Made by a program: the position numbers and the translations under genes. Shown piece after piece: positions 36,915 to 49,698 of a DNA stretch of 64,000 nucleotides (its first letter is position 1; the number at the start of each line of letters is the position of its first letter). The notes below the pieces were generated by a model. That model saw only the letters and a program-made list of their open reading frames with translations, had not been told where the DNA came from and searched no databases. This DNA is from Zychaea mexicana (taxonomy: Eukaryota; Mucoromycota; Mucoromycetes; Mucorales; Lichtheimiaceae), in contig NW_026516715.1 in the NCBI RefSeq assembly GCF_025766255.1, positions 1 through 64,000 of the forward strand. Reading direction: 5' to 3'.

Positions 36915-39233
36915 ATGTCGGGCGACCCAACCACATCTAACGACAACCGGCCACCGGAGCAGACAGCAAATGACGATTTGCCTTCTGGAGTTCCTCCTAC
37001 TGCTATGGCACTACGTATCAAATCGCTCGAACAGCAAACCAAGCCAATCACCATTCCTCGGGATGCTTCTGTGCTCGACCTCAAGCAGGCAGTACAAGTC
37101 GCGTTTCAAGTAGAATGCAATCGACAACGGCTTATCTTTCAAGGAAAAGTTCTCAAGGATGAAAAAAATTTGACGGATTACGGTAAAGCATTCTCCTTTC
37201 TTTTTTTTGGAAACATGATTAAAACAAAGAGCAGCACAAAGTACTTGGCTGGGACGCTCTTGATAGAAAAAGAGGGTTAGTCGTGCATACAGTGGCAGTA
37301 TCCGAACAAGAAAAAAAACTATTGGGCTTCCACTTGGTGATGATGGGATAGGGAGAACAGAGAAAGAATGCTGACTCAATGGTATGTGGATTGTCTATAG
37401 CGAACCTCGATAACGGAAAAGTCGTACATTTGGTGGTGCGGCCTGCTGATGTGCCACAGAATTCACAAAATGGTAAGTTGGGATCGACTATAGGGGGGTA
37501 ATGATTATATTTATGAGCATAATAGACGAACCTCGTCCTCAAAGCAGCAGCAACAACAGTCGTCGGACGTTTGCTCGAGGAATTCCGCTTTCACGTCTCT
37601 TCCCTCTGGGTGGCAGACCGCCAGCCATGGAAGGATACACATTTATCACACTGGATGTCGGTGATCCAGGTCATGTAAGTTAGCCTCTCTCTCTCTCTCT
37701 CTCTTTTTTTTATATTCATCTAGAATGGTGGTACTTACCCATCCATGTGACAACCTCTTTACAGCATCTCTCTTCGTTGATGGATGGCCTGGCTGGGAAC
37801 TTGTTCCCTTCACCCAATCTCGGAAATGCTACACGTCCCTCGACTGGTGCTGAAAACACAAACGGAAACACTCGACCACCGGTAAGGCCCTTTCTTCTTT
37901 ATGTATCTGTGATATCGTGTTTTTTTTTGCAGTTGCTATCATGGCATTGCTGAACAAAGATCAAAGCTGAATTGCATACATTGTTTTGTTTCATTGTGAT
38001 TTTTAAAAAAAACGCCCATGATGACGGTGCCCAATGATGCGAAAGACTCCTTCCCAGAGCAGCCCACGCGCGCGTGCACGAGACACTTCTGCTAATACGA
38101 CCACGACTTCGAACACTACATCGACCGGCAGCATCCCATCAAGTAGATCGCCCTTTGAGTTCACGTTGGGTCCTCGAAGTGCGTCAGATCTCGGGCCATC
38201 CAACCCTTCTGACATGCGTTCTGCCACGGGCGTTCCTTTCCCGGTAAATATTCTATCTCCCGTCTGCATCTCTTTGGTGGCAATACTTGCTGCTCACTTA
38301 TACAAACAAGCAACTGACAATCTCTTGGTTTATTTATAGCCGTCTGTAGAAGTACGACTGATGCGGACCATGAGCTGTATGAGAAACGTGAGAACTATAC
38401 TCGACACACCGCCTGATCAAAGTAAGTCGCTCTCTTTATCTTACAATAAATGTGGAGGAAGCTATAAACGGTGTATGCAATGCAGAGCAATGCAGTGATT
38501 TCTCACTCTTGCCTTTTAAAAGGCATCCATGGTATTACCACTGCATCGTCAACATCTCCAGAGCAAAGTCAAGAGATACGATCGCGACTTCGAGGTAGCG
38601 GAAATAGTCAGACGGCAGCTGTTGGAATGGTATTGGACGAGCTGGCTACTCTCATGACCGATGTAGTGCCTCGCTTGCGAGAAATGTCTGAAGCTTTGCG
38701 GGCTAGCGATCGATCGCCAAACTCAGAGGTAGCTTCTTTATTGTTTGCATTTAAGGTTGTAAATTTGGGAGTTTTTTAAACTTTTTTTTTTGCTTTTGCA
38801 GGAAAATGTACAGCTGTATCGTCGGGTCTTGCGCACAGCACGCGTTGTCCAAGGCATGAGCTTGATTAATCATTTTCTGGGATCAGTACTGGCAGCTGCC
38901 GATATCAGCCCGTCGCGTAGAACGCGTCCACGAACACCGGCCAGTAGTGGCTCCACATCTGCGGCTACCTCTCCTCGCGCAAGCCAACCAAGCAAAAACA
39001 GCCAGCCTGAAACCAACGACGACACAAGCGCATCTACATCGGCACCTGCTGGTACTAGTGCAAGTCAGACGACGGATGAACAAAACGATGGAACGACATC
39101 AGCTGCTGCTAACAACGACGATGTCCGAGGCACCAAGCGGAAACACGAAGAAGGAGATGATCCGTCATCATCGTCGTCGTCATCGTCGCAGCAAGATAAA
39201 GGCAAACGTCGAGAAACAGGTGACAATCTTTGA
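36915..39233 (+). CDS. ubiquitin-like-domain protein resembling BAG6/Scythe
   Basis: Eight exons, 36915-37182, 37401-37472, 37526-37674, 37765-37881, about 38058-38243, 38340-38421, 38523-38728 and 38802-39233, give about 503 aa. The start of exon 5 is the least certain; 38046 also keeps the frame. Residues about 31-108 form a ubiquitin-like fold: MALRIKSLEQQTKPITIP, VLDLKQAVQ, QRLIFQGKVLKDEKNLTDYG and GKVVHLVVRP. A Ser/Pro-rich linker and a helical segment follow (GMVLDELATLMTDVVPRLRE; LINHFLGSVLA), reminiscent of the BAG6 DUF3538 region. A Ser/Asp-rich tail with the basic motif GTKRKHEE closes the protein. In animals BAG6 handles mislocalised and tail-anchored proteins. That function here is inferred; other UBL proteins cannot be excluded. 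Confidence 0.75.
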
Positions 39234-39296
39234 AAATGCAGGCTGTATACCACGTCAAGAAAAACCAAGATTACACAACAAAAGTGCAGCAAAACT

Positions 39297-39411
39297 ACAC
39301 ACACACACATAATTTCACTCACACACACACGCACACACACACACACTCACCCGCACACAGACACAGAACACACATTATCTACACAACACACACACACACA
39401 CGACAAGCACA
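39297..39411. repeat. CA-rich microsatellite between convergent genes
   Basis: Interrupted (CA)n tracts lie between the convergent stops of the BAG6-like gene and CWC27. Confidence 0.8.
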
Positions 39412-39466
39412 AACAAACAAATAAAATCACATACTGGTCAAAAAACACAAATATACATACGTTCGT

Positions 39467-41595
39467 TTATCGATAATCACGACGTCTCTTTTCATCATCT
39501 CTTCTACTACTGCTGCTGCTGCTGCTATGACCTCCAGCGCCGCTTCTTCTTCTTCTTCTATCGTCATGATCATCTTCGCCATCATCTCTGTGTTCCCGCT
39601 GTCTCTTTCGAAATGCTTGACCCACATGACTTTGCTTTCCTTTTCGTTTGTCTCGCTCTTGCTGTTCAGCTTCGGCCTTGCGTGCGCGCGGATCAATTAC
39701 CAGATAGTCATCCACCGATTCTGTCCGTTGCATCAAATCTTTTCCCTTTTTGTCCTTTTCAAAAACAAGTTTATGCGTCATCCACCCCTCGTCTGTTTCT
39801 TGCTCTGCATCCTCTTTGCTCGTGTCATAGCATGACTCGCAGCCAGGGATAAGATGCAACTTGCATGGCGGCTTCTCTTCTTTACTCTTCTTTTCGCCAG
39901 CTGCACTCCCTGGTTCAGCCGAGGAAAGTTTGCTTTGAAAGGCCATCAATTTAGACAAAGTCTAACATAAGTAGGGTGTTCCATCATATTAGTCTTCTTT
40001 AAATATTTCAGTAAATATTGAAAAAGAAACTTACATCTTGGTCCCCTTCACCTCGTCGCTTCCGTTCTTTAAGACCACCCGTATCAGCAGCACCTCGTCG
40101 GGCATACTTTAGTCGTTGCTGTTCTATCAACGACAATTTCTTTTTCTTCTTATCCTTGCTATCCGTCCGTCCCTCACGTTCTTCACGGCGATCATACTCC
40201 ATTTGTCGGATATCATTTTTGAGCTTGTCTATTTCGCTTAGAGACGAGCTAATGGAAGGGAAAAAAAGAGCCCAGACGGACGGATGAGCATCTCAAAAAC
40301 TCTTGCATATAGGCAACTCATTTACGTATACCATCGTCAATACCTCTTTTCTTCTTTGCTTTCACTTTCACGGCTACGTTTTTCTTTGACCCGTTTTTCT
40401 TCCTTGATTGGTACAACTTCTTCCTTGGGCGGCGGCGTATCTTCAGACTTGGAGGATTGCTTTTCGCTGCTTTTAGGTTTCTTTTCGGCGAATGGTGGTG
40501 GTGGTGGCATCTCTGCTGCAGGCACTTTTTTGTCTTCGGGTAGAAAATCATAACTACTCTTTTTCGCCTTTTTTTCCTCGGTTGGCGTCATTTCCTCGGC
40601 CTCCTCTCCAAAGGACAAAAGGTTCAATTGCCTATATATTTGAGATGGAAGCCAAAAGTACTGATTAGCAAACTACCTATCACAGAGCAAGCGCTCTATC
40701 CCAGATATTCCACTTACTTTTTTTCCTTTTTCTTCTTCTTCTTTGCCTCCAATTCTGCAGCCTTTTGCTTCTCAAGAGCTCGAGCCATTTTCTTTTCACG
40801 TTTTGTGATTCTCGGCACAATATCATCAAAAGGATTTAGCACAATCTCAGTGGTTTTGATCCGGGGTGGATACAACGGCCGTTCGTTTGCGTCCGTTTCC
40901 ATTTCACCCATCTTGAGCACATTATAAATCGTATCGCCAGCAATCTATACAGTCATCGCGCGTCAATCGTGTGTTATTGTTTTTGTTGTTCTAAGCGTTG
41001 GGATAGGTATCTCTTGACTTACTCGTCCAAATAGTGTATGTGTTCGCGTCAATTCCTCAGTGATATCCAGTGTAATAAAGAATTGGCTGCCCTGCTCTGC
41101 TCCACCCACATTCGCCATGCCCACAAGCCCACGACGATTGAACCGTAACCGTGAATGGTATTCATTTGGGAATTCGTCGTCTTCATAAATCGATTCACCA
41201 CCTATTTTTTTGTAAGCCAAAGTACATGAGGTTCCATTCTCTGAATTTTTTTAAATATGTCCAACAGGGTCATTCATCATATATTGTAATTAAATGCTCA
41301 ATACCTTGACCAGTGCCGGACGGATCGCCACCCTGAATAATGAAGTTGGGTACGATGCGGTGGAAAATGGTATTGTCATAGTAGCCTTCCATGCAGAGTT
41401 GAAGAAAGTTGCGCGCGGCTTTGGGTGTTTCTTTGCTCCATAGCTCGATCTCTACATCGCCTGCGGTGGTATGAAGGATGACCTTGGCACTAATATATAT
41501 ATAGTTTTTGTTATAAATTTTGAAGACAAGTTAAAAGCGATTTGCATTCAAGTGATTTACTTTGTGTGCGGTTCCAGAGCATAAATATTTGACAT
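39467..41595 (-). CDS. CWC27: spliceosome-associated cyclophilin CWC27
   Basis: Seven exons, 41595-41561, 41489-41305, 41201-41023, 40944-40718, 40631-40344, 40248-40035 and 39961-39467, give 540 aa. The start is MSNIYALEPHTKAKV, and a cyclophilin domain (about 1-150) follows: TTAGDVEIELWSKETPKAAR, NTIFHRIVPNFIIQGGDPSGTG, NGGAEQGSQFFITL-type core and THTLFGR. GESIYEDDEF replaces the usual catalytic-loop context, as in CWC27/NY-CO-10. The long Lys/Glu-rich tail ends in SKLMAFQSKL, GCESCYDT and a DDYLVIDPRARK segment, all characteristic of CWC27. It binds CWC22 in the Bact spliceosome. Confidence 0.95.
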
Positions 41596-41748
41596 TGTTG
41601 CAAGGAAGAGAAAACGAGCGGGGCAGCAAAGTCCGTCAACTTTTAAAATAATTAATGGTAAATGCTGCTGTATCTAATTATTGCTAAAATGAAAGAAAAA
41701 TGTACAGTCTACTACGTCTTGAATCTATCTACACATATTGCTGTCTAA

Positions 41749-43413
41749 TTACAACTCTTCATCGCCTTCTTCATCCTTTCGCTCGGCTCGTACGCGCTCG
41801 AAGCACTTGTCAACCTCACGGTTCCAATTGATGCGCAAGATAATGAGCCATTCGACGCCGCCTACCAAGAAGAGAGCGACGCACTGGCCTATCCACAGAC
41901 CGGCCAGACCAAAATCATGCTTGAAAGCGAGATAGATACCCAACGGTAATGCCAAAGCATAGTAGCTGATCAAGTTGACAATGGCGCCCAAGTGCTGGTT
42001 GCCCATGCCACGCAACGAGCCGCCACACGAGCCCGCGACACCGTCTGCAATTTGAAAGGCTGCAACCCAGGGCAAGACGTCACTGACAAGGTCCACCACT
42101 GATTCCTCGTCCGAGAAAAGATAACCAAACGAATCTCGAGCAAACAACATGATCACCATAATCACCATACCAATAGTCGCCGCGAGCATAGCACTGAGGT
42201 TGGCCGAGAACTTGGCGCCCACAGGCCAGGCACTGCCCAGTAGGTTGCCAACGCGGTTGCTTGTGGCTATGGAGATTCCAAAGGGAATTGTGTTGAGGAC
42301 TTGGTCGGTTGTCATGATAACGCTTTGAGCTGCCAATGATGTGGTACCGAGGTGGCCGGCAGCCAGGGCAACAATCTCAAATGCAACCCATTCGGTGCCC
42401 ACCATCAAAATACCGGGACCCACCAACTTGAGGAAGGGACCCCAGTTTTGCAATGCACGACGACTGAATCCACCCCATCCAGCAGAGCCATCAATGAAGA
42501 CAATGTAGCTAACCAGCAGCCCAAACATGAGCCAGTAAATAATCGATGTCGCAATAGGCGCACCAATGAATCCATAGTTCCATTCCCAGACAAACAGGTA
42601 GTTGAGACCCATGTTGAGTGGTGAGCAGATCAAAAGCACATATGTACCAGCGTGCATAATCCCTTGTGCCTGAAGGTACTTTTTGGTAGCCTCAAAGCAG
42701 ATATAGGCCGGCGCACCTTCATCAGCCACAAAACATATGTGATTAGCTTAACGAAACACGTTGTATGATTGTGTAACCTCCCCTCAAAATTATGCATCAA
42801 CAACGCCCAACAGAAAAACATAACAATGAAAACCAACCTGCGGTAAGATATCGTAGAAACAGTTGCGTCATTTGACTCAATCCAACTTCTTGGCCGAGGA
42901 AAAGCAAAACAGGCTCGACAAAAAACCACAATGCAGCAACAGGTACAAACAAAAGTAGGAGAACGAGATAGGCACGCTGTAAGAGAACACCGACTTCATG
43001 TGGATTATCCGAGGCTGTCCAAGACTGTGAACATAGCGTGTCTATGTACAAAATTCTCATAGGATTAATGTTTGTTTGTTTGTTGTTTTATTCTGTAACA
43101 TCATCCACACTAAATTATTGTTCATACCGAGCGCCGTAGAACCTCCAAGGGCAAGGACCCATCCAGTGACCATGGCAAACATGAAGGCAAAAGCAGATGC
43201 GGCCAGTTCTTCAGCACCGAGACGTCCAACGATCAACACACATCCGGTTTGTAGTGAGTTTTGCAGCATATACGCGAGGATGACAGGAACAGATGTTTTG
43301 GTGAGCACCCATATTTCCTTGGATATGCTTGGCGTTGCAAAATTGAGATTATAGTTCCTGTTGGGGAGGATGGGTCGACTTTCTTCGTTGCCGTTAGGTA
43401 GTGCAATCGCCAT
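41749..43413 (-). CDS. MATE-family multidrug/toxin exporter
   Basis: Three exons, 43413-43128, 43041-42838 and 42716-41749, give 485 aa. MATE hallmarks include VPVILAYMLQNSLQTGCVLI in the first helix, GWVLALGGSTALDTLCSQSW around the first intron (G-x-A-x-x-T-L-C-x-Q), TPG-like GAPAYICFEATKKYLQAQGI, and the second-half repeat NTIPFGISIATSNRVGNLLG. About twelve hydrophobic segments are expected. MATE transporters export organic cations, drugs or secondary metabolites by proton or sodium exchange. It is divergently paired with an amino-acid permease at 43988. Confidence 0.93.
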
Positions 43414-43987
43414 TATTGGAGAGAGAGAGAGAGAGATAAGATAATCAATGTGTCAGTGATTATAGTGGAGGTAACGGAAATAGAGAAAGAGAAAGAAAAG
43501 TATGAAAGATATGGGGACGGGCAAAACAAGGAAAAGGGATGATTTAAATATGCAGATCGTCAAAAGAAATATCAAGTGAGACATCAAGCGCGGACTGAAG
43601 TTCGGCGAAATCGCTACGTGCCGGTACGTTTTACGTAAAAAGTGCATATGTCCACCGAGCACAGATAGATAAAAGGGGGGTGGTTTTCCTTATTCTTTGA
43701 CCAATTTCAGGAGGTTGGATACAGCACAAGGTGGTCGAGATCCGCCCGGTCCTGTCCAAAAGTTTTACGTTAGAAAATCACGATAAGGCGGTGAATTAGA
43801 TACCACACACCCATTATCTCAATTCAGTTCCCGCGTATCGCCTTGGTTTCCGACACATCAGTGGCACAATATGTAACGCTCTGGGCGACTATATACTCAT
43901 ATAAAAAGCAATTGAACCTTTCTGCTGATCTCTCATAATACTCGTCCTTTTAAAACCTTTGTTTTTATTTGCTATAATTATATCATC
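43414..43987. promoter_or_regulatory. divergent promoter with GATA-box cluster
   Basis: The 574-bp region between the MATE exporter (-) and the amino-acid permease (+) has tandem GATA boxes (GATAAGATAA at 43435-43444; AGATAGATAAA at 43663-43673; GATAAG at 43782-43787) beside a short GA microsatellite. GATA factors of the AreA/Nit2 type control nitrogen-source permeases in fungi, so the sites are plausible but unproven. Confidence 0.45.
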
Positions 43988-45953
43988 ATGTCACAGCCTG
44001 CACAGTTAGAAAAGGCGTCTTTTGAATTTCTTGAAGAAGATGCACAGAAACTTGCCGCTCTGGGGTACAAGCAGGAATTCAAGCGTGAGTTCAACTCGCT
44101 GTCGTTATTTTGCTTTGCTTTTTCCATGATGGGTGTGCTAGCCTCTGTCTCTGCAAGTATCGTGTTTCCAATGTCGCACGGAGGCCCTGTAAGCATGATT
44201 TGGGGATGGTAAGTGCGAAAATGTTTTTATTTGATTTTCACTACAGCAGCATAAGTATGTTCATGCGTTTAATGTAATCATGACTCTAAATTCTTCTTGT
44301 GGGGAACTCTAGGTTAACAGCCGCCAGCTTTGTCATGTCAGGTACGCATAAACATTCTATTCTATCGAACTTAGCTATTAATCATACAATTTTTTTAGTT
44401 GCACTTATGCTTGCCGAATTATGTTCATCAATGCCCACCACAGGCGGTCTCTATTATTTCGCAGCATCCCTCTCTGTAAAATCGGACAAAGAACTGGGCT
44501 GGATGCCACTCATCGTATGGTTGACTGGATGGTTCAATGTTATTGGCAACGTGGCTCTTGTCGCATCCATCGACTGGAGTCTGACGCAAATGGTGTTTGC
44601 CTGGGTTACTCTTGCCACCGACTTTAGCTTTGTTCCTACCTTCAAGCACATGTTGGGCCTCTATTTCGCATTTCTCGTCTTGCACGGCATCATTGGTTCG
44701 CTACCTACCAAGATCTTGGCCGCTATCAACAACTTTTACGTCTTGCTCAATCTCGTCGCCACTGTTGTCGTGATCGTCTGTTTGTTCGTCCTGCCCTCAG
44801 AACGAAACTCGGGATCGTTTGTCTTTACACATTTTGATAACGCGACCTCTGGTTGGAACGACGGTTTCTCCTATATTTTGGGCATGCTTGACGCCATGTG
44901 GACGCTCTGTGGTTATGGCGCGGCTTGCAATATTGCCGAAGAGTGTCGTGATGCTTCCCGTGCAGGTCCGCGTGCCATCATCATGTCGGTTGTCTCTACT
45001 GTAGTTGCTGGTTGGCTAATTCTGTTGGCCGCCACCTTCAGTGTAGCTGATATCAATGAAGCACTGAACTCAGAACTCGGTATGCCTATGATCCAAATCA
45101 TGTATACATCATGTGGCAAGCAAGCGACTCTCGGTTTGTGGATGCTAGTCATTCTCGTTCAGCTTTTCACTGGCTCATCCGCTGTCATTGCCACTTCGCG
45201 TGTTATTTTTGCGTTCTCCCGTGACGGTGCTTTACCCTTCTCCAAACTGTGGGATTCCGTCAACTCGTATACCCAGACACCCGTCAACGCTGTCTGGATC
45301 AACGTCCTTGGCTCTGCTTTACTGGGCCTTCTGGGTTTTATTGACCAGGCTGCTCTTGATGCCGTTTTCAATTTGGTAGGTTCATTCAATGGTAGATCCA
45401 TTAGGCGGGGATATGCAATATAATGCAGATCTCCACTTCTTATATACTATGCAAGTCCTAAAATTTAAACTTACTTCCATAGGCTTCCATTGGTATCTAC
45501 ATTGCATATGGTATTCCAATCTTTTGCCGTATCACCATTGGACGTAGCAAGTTTAAGCCTGGTCCATTCAGCCTTGGGAAATGGTCTATTCCTGTTGGAT
45601 CCATTGCCTGTGCTTGGATTTGCTTTATTGTGGTCTCATTCCTCTTGTAAGTACTAACCTGAAACTGTTCCATGTGAATGCAGTGTCCGAACACATTGGC
45701 TCACACGGTGCTCCTTTTTTTTGTTTCTAGCCCCTATGAAATGCCAGTGACAGCAAGCAATATGAACTATGCCGTCGTTGTGCTCGGCGCGATCATTACA
45801 TTCGCTGGCATATGGTATGCCGTCGATGCTCGCAAATGGTTCAAGGGACCGCGGATCACCATTGAAACCGATGTCCTGAACGTTGTCTCAGCAGAGCAAG
45901 AAGCAGACTCATTTGTGTTTAACACCAAAGATGAAAAGTTCCCACATTCCTAG
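43988..45953 (+). CDS. amino-acid/GABA permease (APC superfamily)
   Basis: Five exons, 43988-44208, 44313-44341 (29 nt), 44399-45375, 45483-45646 and 45731-45953, give 537 aa. The N-terminus LAALGYKQEFKREFNSLSLF followed by FAFSMMGVLASVSASIVFPM matches the first helix of fungal GABA/choline-type permeases (Uga4/Hnm1 group). The conserved block AELCSSMPTTGGLYYFAASL follows. About twelve helices are visible, with SRVIFAFSRDGALPFSKLWD between helices 8 and 9. It imports amino acids or amines across the plasma or vacuolar membrane; the exact substrate is unresolved. Confidence 0.93.
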
Positions 45954-46739
45954 ATTCTCCTCTGCATCGAAGCCAGCTTTTTGGTTTATCTCGCTGGTTT
46001 GTTTGTTATACACTACAATACCCAGTATACCGCAGATCCTCCATTCCTCTATTTGATATCACTGCTCCTCCTTTTTCCTAACCTACTATTAGTCTTACTA
46101 CTTATTTCTGTTATGTTTGTACCATACCCGCCCTAGATAGCTTACATTGCTATTGCTGTACCATATTTTTTATATTATTTCATCAAGTAAATATGTTCTT
46201 TAGAGTTCGTTGCCTTTTTTGTCAGATTGCTGTTATACCAAGGAAGCGACCAAACCCCCCTTTGTTGTTACTTTTCTGTGCTTCGTTGCACATGCCTGTC
46301 ATCTTCCGTGTTGTTTAGAGAGAAAAACCACCCAAACAATCGCATTGCAACTGACGGCAAGGTGACATGGAGCCCCCAGTTATCTTGTTGACTTTTACGC
46401 CAAGCTGCATACACAATAGAAATGTGTGAGACATTTCGATCCTAGCTCGGGTCAATGCACCTTTCCAAAAAAGGCCTCAGAGTTGTTGTAGCACAACGTC
46501 AACAAGTTGGCACTTGGACTTCCTCGCGTGTTGCACACGCAGCCTGCATTTCCTCTATCCCTTCCCATCCCTTCTCTCCAAACAAGTTTTTTTTTGTCTT
46601 TTTATCTCACAGGCCTAGTTTCAAAACCGAAAGCCTATAAGAAATAGTATTTTTCTTTTTCTTTTTCGAAACTCTTTTTCTTCACACACACACACACACA
46701 CACACACATATTCTGCTACAGGTGTCATCAAGCCTAGTA
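45954..46739. other. intergenic, 3'UTR plus WC-2 leader
   Basis: This contains the permease 3' flank and, near 46683-46709, a (CA)n microsatellite directly upstream of the WC-2-like start. No ORF of coding quality is seen. Confidence 0.45.
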
Positions 46740-47869
46740 ATGCTGAACGCAATCGCACCTAGTGAAGTCCCACAAGTTATCAAGGCGCCCGAGTTTACTC
46801 GACGCAAGAACTGGTCTCAAAGCATTCTGGACGAGTTGCGAGATTTGGTTTTGGTCATTACGCCCGACTACACCGTTCTCTATTGTTCGCCTGCCTCGAG
46901 TGAATGCCTCGGCTACGAGCCACTCGAACTGACCAATCATCGAGTCACCGAATTCATTCATGTCGACGATGTCGATTCGTTCACTCGGGACTTTCGAATT
47001 TGCAAGGACACCATGGAGCCATTCAAGGGTGTCTTTCGTTTACAAGGCAAGGACGGCAAGTTCAAAATGGTTGAAATGACAGGTCACTTTTACAGAAAGT
47101 GCTTTTTTGGCACTACACGAGTGATCCCCGTGACCGCTACGCGTACCATGGAAGCCTTTTTGGAGCTCAAGATGGAGAACGAGGCTTTGAAGCAGAAGCT
47201 GCATGAACTGGAGGCGGAGGACGAGCTTGACGATGATGAAGGCGAAGATGGAGAACTGCAGCAGCAGCAGCAGCAACAACAGAGCCAGCAACTACTTGAG
47301 CGAGCAGATGCGACGGCACCGTACGTCTACACACCTGGTATCATCACCTCGTACGATATCTCAGAGACATTGTCCCTGTTCACTGGTCTGCATTATGAGA
47401 TTGGTGAACGATCCCGCGGTATCTCGATGGGTATTGAAGGCGAGCTGCTGAACGTTTCGCCCGAAAGCAGGGCTGAACTCCCCACCGTGGTGGGCCCTGT
47501 GGATAAAGAAGTTGCTTCCGAAGAGCCTCAGCGAAAGAGCAAGAAGGTAAAGAGGAAGAAAGAGCCTATTATTAGTGCTTTTAAGTCAAGCACGTCAACT
47601 CACATATCATATCTTTTACTTTTCGCAAAAGAAACGTGTCGAGGTTGAACCACGACTGCGTATCTGCACTGGCTGTGGCACCACCGATGCTCCTGAATGG
47701 AGAAAGGGACCCATGGGACCAAAAACGTAAGGGTACACGCATGCAGTTGGTTGAAGCAAAGACTATGCTCGCTTTGTATACTAAATGACCTGCTCTCTTT
47801 CCTATTAGACTCTGCAATGCTTGTGGCTTACGCTGGGCCAAGACCCAGAAACAAGTTCAAGAACAATAG
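46740..47869 (+). CDS. White collar-2-like PAS/GATA zinc-finger protein
   Basis: Exons 46740-47546, 47632-47726 and 47809-47869 give 320 aa. A PAS domain spans about 25-140 (LRDLVLVITPDYTVLYCSPA, ECLGYEPLELTNHRVTEFIH, GVFRLQGKDGKFKMVEM). A coiled-coil and Gln run follow, and then the C-terminal GATA finger CTGC-x18-CNAC (TTDAPEWRKGPMGPKT), the 18-residue-loop type of the white-collar family. There is no LOV chromophore signature, so this fits WC-2 rather than WC-1. WC-2 partners a flavin-binding WC-1 to drive blue-light transcription. The second intron splits the zinc finger. Confidence 0.9.
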
Positions 47870-48140
47870 CAGCCACCAAGCGTTTAAGCTGATGAGGATA
47901 ACAATGACTTGGCTCTGCTGTCTCTCTATTTTCAATTTGGCAATTCTCAACCTTTTTTCTTTCTCATGAATACCCCCGTACTAGCAGTTTGCGAAAAATA
48001 AGATTTTGATATGTAGTGTACTTTGCTTTGAATCTTTGAATTGCGCAAAATATATCGACACCATAACCCAATACAACTAGCAGTGGTTATACACTTGATT
48101 TACGTGTGGTAGAGGGTGGCGCGACACTACCTGATTTATG

Positions 48141-49698
48141 TTACCAGAAAAGGAAATTCATTTTATATGATTGACGCCAGCATCGAGGTGTAATCTTCGA
48201 TTGACTTATATTGTTCACTTGTAGGATAACTCCAGTAAAACTGTCCATAACTATCCTGTATATCATAATAGTGTCGTGTTCAAGCTCCAAAACAGCTAGG
48301 TTCAGGCAGACCCGCACGATTTCGTGGCAAAATGCGTACAGTACATACCAAAAGTCACACGCTGAATTATTGGCGATGCGTAAGTTGCTAGGCATGGTTG
48401 GAAGCTGTACTGATGCTGCCCGTCCGACATTGAGCATGTCACAGTGTTCATCGAGGTATGAGGTAAAGCACAGCGTTGTGAGAAAGTCCTGATGCTGACG
48501 CATAAATGACACAAGCAGTCTAAAGTACCGTTCGCCATCCCCAAGTGCTGTTGCTGGTAAAGCCCTCCATCCAAGTTTATGCTGCTTCCGATCGAACACC
48601 ATCCTCTATCCCGAGTGTATGCTGCTGCTGATAAAGAAGGTCGCCCATGATGAGTATATTTCATTGCTGGTAAATTGCTCTTGTGTTTGCTGCTGTGATG
48701 AAATATCCTTTTTTCTTCACAATATCACTTTTAATGATCATAGGAGGGCCAAACATCAGGCAGTTAGTGCGTTAACGACTGGAAAGTTGATCGTTGTTTA
48801 AGTTTGCTGAAATAACATCGAATGAATCGAGTGACAAGCATCCGGTTTCAGATATGAAGATGCGGTGAGCGTACGAGCAAAACTGTTGCGACAGTTGTGT
48901 GCACGACAGAAGAGAAGGCTTTGTCTACATGGTACAGTATGGAAGAACAAATCTGTCAATTTGGGGGAACGCAGAATGGTTGATGCTGCTATGGCCTTTT
49001 GAGTACCGCAGTGCAACGAGATTCTGACACGAGGACAAGGGTCATATTGGCTGAGCCTGACCTTGAGTTTGTTCAGCATTCCTTCAAGTCTTACACATAT
49101 TGTGGACAAAGACATTTATTATTTTACCAGCACACATATGTCATCAGTTAGCAAAGATATTAGTAACAAATACAGCGCCTGCTTAAACAAACTGCATTGT
49201 CTTTTTCTTACCTGCGATATGTCTGGCGATGAGACTGGTAGTTGGCCCGTTTCTTGACCTTGTTGGGATGCTGCTGTCGCATAAGTAACAATGACAATGA
49301 TGTCAATGTTGAGCAACAATCGATGACTTATAGAGATAGATCTGGCCCTGAGCTAAAGAAACAATGACTACGGAAAACATTTGACGTACCTGTTACGACA
49401 TTAACGTGCGAAGATTCGAGTCGAGAAAACGTGATATCCAAAACGACATGTGTTAATTTTTTTATCCTTCGATGGCTAAACCCATGGCCCAAACATCGAA
49501 TATAATAGTTAATGGAGAATAGAATATTGAATAGAGCCTTGGTAGCATACTTGTCGAGATAGCTGATCTCGGTCCACATTGATGATTGGTCCAGGAGTGT
49601 GTCGCGCCAGGAACGGTTCATCTTGGTACATTCACGATTTGGCAGAAGACCTCGTGGGTTAATTCTTGTGACCGATCGATGAGAACCACGTCTTCCAT
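48141..49698 (-). pseudogene. F-box-like gene, frameshifted in the F-box
   Basis: A Met at 49698 opens MEDVVLIDRSQELTHEVFCQIVNV, the first half of an F-box, and then a stop follows at once. The second half, CTKMNRSWRDTLLDQSSMW, continues in another frame with no room for an intron, so about ten codons plus a frame are missing. Downstream, candidate exons close with good splice signals (donor gtacgt at 49389; a second exon ending near 49214; a long one from about 49083; another ORF at 48602-48141) and have a Leu-rich composition like F-box/LRR proteins. The downstream structure is tentative. It is either a pseudogene or an allele with a sequencing error; other explanations are possible. Confidence 0.42.
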
